Shown here: piece after piece, positions 39,791 through 64,000 of the stretch
Layout of the letters: each line of letters starts with the position of its first letter
Position numbering within the stretch: position 1 is the stretch's first letter
Source of the DNA: Amorphochlora amoebiformis
Lineage: Eukaryota > Cercozoa > Chlorarachniophyceae
Length of the DNA stretch: 64,000 nucleotides
Direction: 5' to 3'
NCBI GenBank assembly: GCA_054601695.1
Contig: BAAHQB010000275.1
Location: 180,524 to 244,523, forward strand
Position numbers and translations under genes: made by a program
Notes under the pieces: model-generated
The model's input: the letters and a program-made list of their open reading frames with translations, nothing else
The model's database searches: none
What the model was told of the DNA's origin: nothing

Positions 39791-41391
39791 GTATATGTTT
39801 GTACATATAACATTGTCACAAACTTATATACACCAACACACGCATGTGATGTATGTTCGAACTTTCACCTTCTTTCCCCTCCCCTCCATCACACAACCCT
39901 TCTCTCCCCGATTTCCCCTTTGCCCCTCTCCCCATTTTAACAAATCCCCCCCTCTCAAAAAATTCCTTTTACTCTTCCCCCCCCCCCCTTCTGTGGGCAC
40001 TAAAAAAAAAGATCCTATGACCTAAATTGAACGGGTACCTGCACGTTCTGCCACCTGGTGTTATTTTCGCCTTTCTTGTGGAGCTCCGCCATGCGCTTCT
40101 CTGCACTCTCAATCTGGGCCTTGGCGAACTTCCTAGCTTGATCATGGTTGTGGTAGCGCTGATAGTAGTGGAGGAACCTGTCGAGCTCAGCCTTGGAGTC
40201 GTCCGTCGACTTGGACTTGTGTGGGTCGTACTTGTTGCACTTGTAAAATCCCCCTGTGTGGTTCCCGTGGTCGCTCCATGCCCCCATACAGACCCAGCAG
40301 AATTCGTATTTACAGAACTGACAACTCATATGATTGCACCCCTGGTTCTTTTCTATTCGAACCAGGCACTTCGGGCACTTCTTGGTGTTTGAGATGATCC
40401 ACTGCGCCGTCTCTGACTCTTTCTCGCATTTAGCTTGCCATAGCGTCACTTGCTCGCAGGTCACTGGCTCATGAGCCTCCTCATTGCAGCGGAAGCAGAA
40501 CGACTGCCCGCAGAGGCACCGAACGGTTCTGGCTTGCCCATTCGCCGATAGCACTTTGCTACATCTCGGGGCGGGGCAGAAGCGGAGGTTCTTATTCTCC
40601 GAGACGAACGAGTTGATGCTGGCTCTGTTGGCTTTGTCGACGAGTTGCCTCGGTAGAAACTTTGTGAATACTGACGAGGGGAGGCGGGCGTGACAGTCGT
40701 ACATCGGGCAGGTAGCCATGATGCATCGCGTGCCAGTAGAGTCTACTTTGTCCTTGAGGTAGGTGGTCCAGCAGGTGTTGCAGAACCTGAATAGCACGAG
40801 ATAATACTCAGTCAACAATACTATGGATCGGTTAACGTGAAGCTATAGTAATACCAATGATTACAGCCCAATGCAAAAGAGCTTTTGATCTTGACGTCGT
40901 CCCGGCAAATCTTGCACTCTAATATGGTTCCATTGGGCACTGTTGGTGATTCCAGCATTGTATCCAGACCATACTCGACGAGAATTTTCTTTTTTCCAAG
41001 GTCTAAATATTTGTCCGTCAGCCGTTCTTGGTTCCACCTGGAATATTGCCGGTAAGTGAGGCACAGTTGCATTTTTTAAGGTCCGATCTGCCCACCTGAA
41101 CTCACGAAGAAGCTGGAGACAGAGCTGATCTGGTAGCTCGATGATCCCTGCAATTTTACTGATCGCTGCCTCCTGACAACCCAGCAAACACAATACATCA
41201 GCCCTTATGGCCAAAACGATGCACTTAATTCTCACCATCATCTCCCTCACGCGTTCATCGTCGATCACTTCGAACTCAACAACCGCTGTCTTGGGCTCTT
41301 CCTTAGTGTCTGCTTCTTTCTCAGAATCTTCACCCCACTCTACGTCCTCTTCCGGGTCGAGCGAAGCAAAGGAATCATTCGATCTGTCCAT
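38554..41391 (-). CDS. ARI: Ariadne-type RBR E3 ubiquitin ligase (5 exons)
   Basis: RBR ligases take ubiquitin from an E2 through RING1 and pass it to substrate through a RING2 cysteine. Exons: 41391-41236, 41172-41096, 41037-40855, 40786-40039, 38853-38554 (TAG). Lengths sum to 1464 nt, giving 487 residues with all phases consistent. RING1 begins CKIC at 119-122 and continues GCNHWFCNTC; IBR cysteines lie around 209-249; RING2 starts CPKC at 276, and the GCNHMSC motif places the likely catalytic cysteine at 289. The ariadne domain follows, ending with [13 protein letters not shown] and a Leu-rich helix. The acidic N-terminus beginning MDRSND is typical of ariadne proteins. Three introns are only 58-68 nt; the last is 1185 nt and holds the TA repeats. 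An open frame continues upstream of the chosen Met to about 41500, so a longer N-terminus is possible. Confidence 0.96.
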
Positions 41392-41795
41392 CGAGCAATG
41401 GGCGTTTCGGAATCCATGGCAATAAGAATATCTTTTCGGCTCCGAGACAGGCGACACGTGCTTTCTGTCATGCTTGACATATCTAGAAAAAGGATATCCG
41501 TATATAGAACGGAATTATATATAACTTGTAAATATTTTCTCGGCTTCGCGAGCACGTGTCCCCAATGCGCACTCGTCCCCGCCGAGGCACACTCGGGGCT
41601 GTGGTGTTTCTGACCATGGCGGGAGCATGTTTCAATGCGTATACGTTCCCGCGAAAAAGCGAAAAAATCTTGAAAAGTGAGAGGGGGGGAAGGGCTAAGG
41701 CTAGGGCGTGCTAGGATGAGGGTATGTGGGAGGTATTTATGGATTGTGTGTGTTTTTATGTATGTTTGTGATAATGTATGTGTATATAAATAGAT

Positions 41796-41831
<36 letters not shown>

Positions 41832-41883
41832 GTATGTATATATATAATATATATATATATATACACACACACACATATATATA

Positions 41884-41949
<66 letters not shown>

Positions 41950-42038
41950 CAAATGTTGTCACATATTCTTCTGCCCTTGGTAAACAAACACACACATCAT
42001 GTACACATACACACACACACACATATACACACACACAT

Positions 42039-42116
<78 letters not shown>

Positions 42117-42179
42117 GAATATTTATATATGAGTGTATATATACAGCTTTGTTCGCCGAGAGTATATTTCGACGATCTT

Positions 42180-42243
<64 letters not shown>

Positions 42244-42276
42244 CGTACATATCCAAATGCATACATATATGTACAC

Positions 42277-42344
<68 letters not shown>

Positions 42345-42389
42345 AAATATAATTACACACATATATCCACACGAATATTAACTCACATT

Positions 42390-42441
<52 letters not shown>

Positions 42442-42457
42442 TATACATCCCTTTCAG
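41392..42457. promoter_or_regulatory. Head-to-head interval between ariadne gene and gene F
   Basis: The two genes are transcribed outward from here. 41392-41700 is GC-richer with open minus frames (for example ETCSRHGQKHHSPECASAG); beyond this are CA and TA tracts. Two small minus-strand segments, 42176-42143 ([10 protein letters not shown]) and 41974-41950 (AEEYVTTF), have AG and GT borders and join in phase, so upstream untranslated or coding exons of the ariadne gene are possible. Confidence 0.35.
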
Positions 42458-49756
<7,299 letters not shown>

Positions 49757-50027
49757 GTAAACCCCTTTTAATCAGAATTTCATATATATATATATATATA
49801 TATAATATAATATATACATTTATATATATATAATATATATATATATATAATATATATATATATATATACATTTATAAATATTAATATATCCGTATATATA
49901 TATATATGTACATCTAATAGATACATATATCTATACGTATATATTATATATATATTTTTATATATATATATATCCATATTTACCCATGTAGAATAATATA
50001 TGTTTACATATTTGTGTTTATATATAT

Positions 50028-50094
<67 letters not shown>

Positions 50095-50107
50095 CATATA
50101 CACACAC

Positions 50108-50144
<37 letters not shown>

Positions 50145-50197
50145 CATACATATATACATATACACATATGACCCGTATATGTAGACTCGTGAGACTA

Positions 50198-50229
<32 letters not shown>

Positions 50230-50244
50230 CACGCGTATATGTAG

Positions 50245-53159
<2,915 letters not shown>

Positions 53160-53194
53160 GTGATAAGTACTACCCTTTAATACTAATGGCAACT

Positions 53195-53580
53195 CTCTCG
53201 CTCTCTTTCTCCCCTCTTTCTTGCTCTCTCTCTTGCTCTCTTTCTTGCTCTCTCGCTCTGTTTCTTGGCTTTTTTTTCTTGCTCTCTCGCTCTCTTTTCT
53301 TGCTCTCTCACTCTCTCTTGCTCCCTCACTCTCTTTTCTTGTTCTCTCGCTCTCTTTTCTTGCTCTTTTCGTGCTCTCTCGCTCTCGTTTCTTGCTTTTT
53401 TCTTGCTCTCTCGCTCTCTTTTCTTGCTCTCTCGCTCTCTTTTCTTGCTCTCTCGCTCTCTTTTCTTGCTCTCTCGCTCTCTTTTCTTGCTCTCTCGCTC
53501 TCTCGCTCTCTGTTCTTGCTCTCTCGCTCTCTTTCTTGCTCTCTCACTCTCTCTCTCACTCTCTCCTTCTTTCTTTCTGG

Positions 53581-53616
<36 letters not shown>

Positions 53617-53680
53617 TTCCCTCTCTCTCTTTCTCTCTCTTTCTCTCTCTTTCTCTCTCTCTCTCTCGCTCTCTCTCTCA

Positions 53681-53727
<47 letters not shown>

Positions 53728-53745
53728 CCTCTCTCTATCTCTGTG
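53195..53745 (+). repeat. CTCG/CTTG and (CT)n block
   Basis: Repeats of CTCTCGCTCTCTTTTCTTG in the first half (about 21-bp units) and pure CT later, in a gene F intron. Confidence 0.92.
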
Positions 53746-54207
53746 TGTGTGTGCATGTCTGTCTGTCTGTGTGTGTGTCTGTAAGCGAAGTACTTATGCT
53801 TTGGATTGGAATAGGATAAGCTTGACATTCTAGAAAAATTTCCTTTCTTTCCGTCTCTATCTCACTATATATATATATATCTCTATATATCTCTTTCTAT
53901 ATCTATCTCTCTCTATCTTTCTCTATCTCACTATATATATATGTGTGTGCGCATGTCTGTGTGTGTGTGTGTCTGTATCCGAAGTACTCTCTCCCTCTCT
54001 TTCTCTCTCTTTCTCTCTCTCTCTCGCGCTCTCTCTCTCTTTTCCTCTCTCTCTCTCTCGCGCTCTCTCTCTCACTCTCTCTCTCTCTCTCTCTCTCTCC
54101 CTCTCTCTCTATCTCTGTGGGTGTGTGCATGTTTGTCTTGGTGTGTGTGTGTCTGTAAGCGAAGTACTTATGGTTTGGGTTGGAATAGGATAAGCTTGAC
54201 ATTCTAG

Positions 54208-59886
<5,679 letters not shown>

Positions 59887-60617
59887 GTCCTAACCCTAAC
59901 CCTAACCCTAACCCTAACCCTAACCCTAACCCTAACCCTAACCCTAACCCTAACCCTAACCCTAACCCTAACCCTAACCCTAACCCGAACCCTAACCCTA
60001 ACCCTAACCCTAACCCTAACCCTAACCCTAACCCTAACCCCAAACTGTGGAGGAGTCAATGGTCCTCGGACGAAGACATGCTAAATAATCTGATCCTACC
60101 CTAACCCTAACCTAAACTCTAATCCTAACCCTAACCCTAACCCTAGCCCTAACCCTAATCCTAATCTTAACTTGAAACCTAACCCTAACCCTAACCCTAA
60201 TTCCTAACCCTAACCCTAACCCTAACCCTAATTCCTAACCCTAACCCTAACCCTAACCCTAACCCTAACCCTAACCCTAGCCCAATTCCTAACCTAAACT
60301 CTAAACATAACCCTAAACTTAACTTTAAACCTAATCCTAACCCTAACCCTAACTAACCCTAACCCTAACCCTAACCCTAACCCTAAACATACCCCTAACC
60401 CTAACCCTAACCCTAACTCCAACCGTAGCCCTAACTTATCCTAGCACTACCCCTAACCCTAACCCTAACCCTAACCCTAACCCTAACCCTGACCCTGACT
60501 AACCCTAACCCTAAACCAAACCCTGACTCTAACCCTAACCCGAACACTAACCCTAACCCTAACCCTAACCCTAACCCTAACCCTAACCCGAACCCTAACC
60601 CTAACCCTAACCCCAAC
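59887..60617 (-). repeat. Long CCCTAA block
   Basis: About 730 bp, perfect at the start and degenerate later, beginning at the donor CCTCCT|GTCCTAACCC of exon 59846-59886. It contains one 44-bp element (60053-60096). Confidence 0.94.
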
Positions 60618-60632
60618 TGTATCCCGATTATA

Positions 60633-60671
<39 letters not shown>

Positions 60672-60728
60672 ATATGTATAATATATATATATATATCATC
60701 ATATGCATAGATATGAGTAGAATGTATG

Positions 60729-60772
<44 letters not shown>

Positions 60773-60811
60773 TACATATGTATATTTATGTATATATTTT
60801 ATACCATAATC

Positions 60812-60967
60812 TCTCTCTTTCTCTCTCTTCTCTCTCTCCCCTCCCCTCTTTCTCTCGCTCTCTCTCTCTCTCTTCCCTCTCTCGCTCTCTCTCTCTCACT
60901 CTCTCTCTCTCTCGCTCTTGCTCTCTCTCTCTCTCGCTCTCTCTGTCGCGCTCTATCTCTCGCTCTC

Positions 60968-60999
<32 letters not shown>

Positions 61000-61004
61000 G
61001 CGCG

Positions 61005-61050
<46 letters not shown>

Positions 61051-61195
61051 CGCTCTCTCTCTTGCGCTCTCTGTCGCTCTTTCTCTCTCTCCCTCAGGCT
61101 CGCTCGCTCTCACTGTCTCGCTGGCTCTCTCTCTCGCTCGCTCTCTATATCGCTCGCTCTCTCTCTCGCTCACTCTCTCTCTCTATCGCTCTCTT

Positions 61196-61220
<25 letters not shown>
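60812..61220 (+). repeat. (CT)n block with CTCG variants
   Basis: About 410 bp of CT with CTCGCTCT variants, upstream of the duplicated exon at 61264. Confidence 0.94.
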
Positions 61221-61255
<35 letters not shown>

Positions 61256-61263
61256 TATATTAG

Positions 61264-64000
<2,737 letters not shown>

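Noticed and set aside
40027-40392. Plus-strand frame over the ariadne gene
   Set aside because: It is antisense to the zinc-finger coding exon, whose cysteine pattern fixes the strand.

Overview
The window is nuclear DNA from a eukaryote whose telomere-type repeat is TTAGGG. I cannot name the lineage. There are no bacterial operons, ribosome binding sites, tRNAs, rRNAs or CRISPR arrays. Most of the sequence is low-complexity: hundreds of (TA)n tracts, interstitial blocks of TTAGGG/CCCTAA, (GA)n/(CT)n blocks, one (CG)n block of about 345 bp, and several minisatellites. Long open frames of the IYIYI, SLSLS, GLGL/RVRV and ARAR kind are translations of these repeats, not genes.

Real genes are present but cut into very short exons (8 to 150 nt, one of 748 nt), with the repeats acting as introns. 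Following splice sites and codon phase gives six gene models. Gene A, plus strand, about 302-4303, family not recognised. Gene B, minus strand, about 4897-5432, a weak Golgi Qb-SNARE (GOSR1-like) candidate. Gene C, minus strand, 6626-19952: a GPN-loop GTPase of the GPN2 type, twelve exons, about 347 residues, every junction in phase. Gene D, plus strand, about 22075-37961, not recognised, with a Ser-rich and then probably Arg/His-rich tail; an uncertain open segment at 20151-20520 may belong to it. Gene E, minus strand, 38554-41391: an ariadne-type RBR E3 ubiquitin ligase, five exons, 487 residues. Gene F, plus strand, 42458 to beyond the window end, a coiled-coil-rich unknown protein of at least 28 exons. 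Order and direction: A> <B <C D> <E F>. C/D and E/F are head to head; A/B and D/E are tail to tail.

The striking signal is at the exon edges. Many exons are accompanied by extra partial copies of themselves inside the neighbouring introns, each copy embedded in TA repeats. Copies of the exon's 3' end plus its 5' splice site lie only downstream of the exon; copies of the 3' splice site plus the exon's 5' end lie only upstream. This holds for genes on both strands, with one inverted exception. One exon (29048-29125) has about four acceptor-side copies upstream and eight donor-side copies downstream. In places the copies have become minisatellites. Introns here seem to grow by repeated duplication across splice junctions. 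Telomere-type repeats also supply splice sites directly (CCCTAG as acceptor, GTTAGG as donor), and carry a dispersed element of about 44 bp found eleven times. I know of no described system with exactly this arrangement; RNA data and raw long reads are needed to confirm it.
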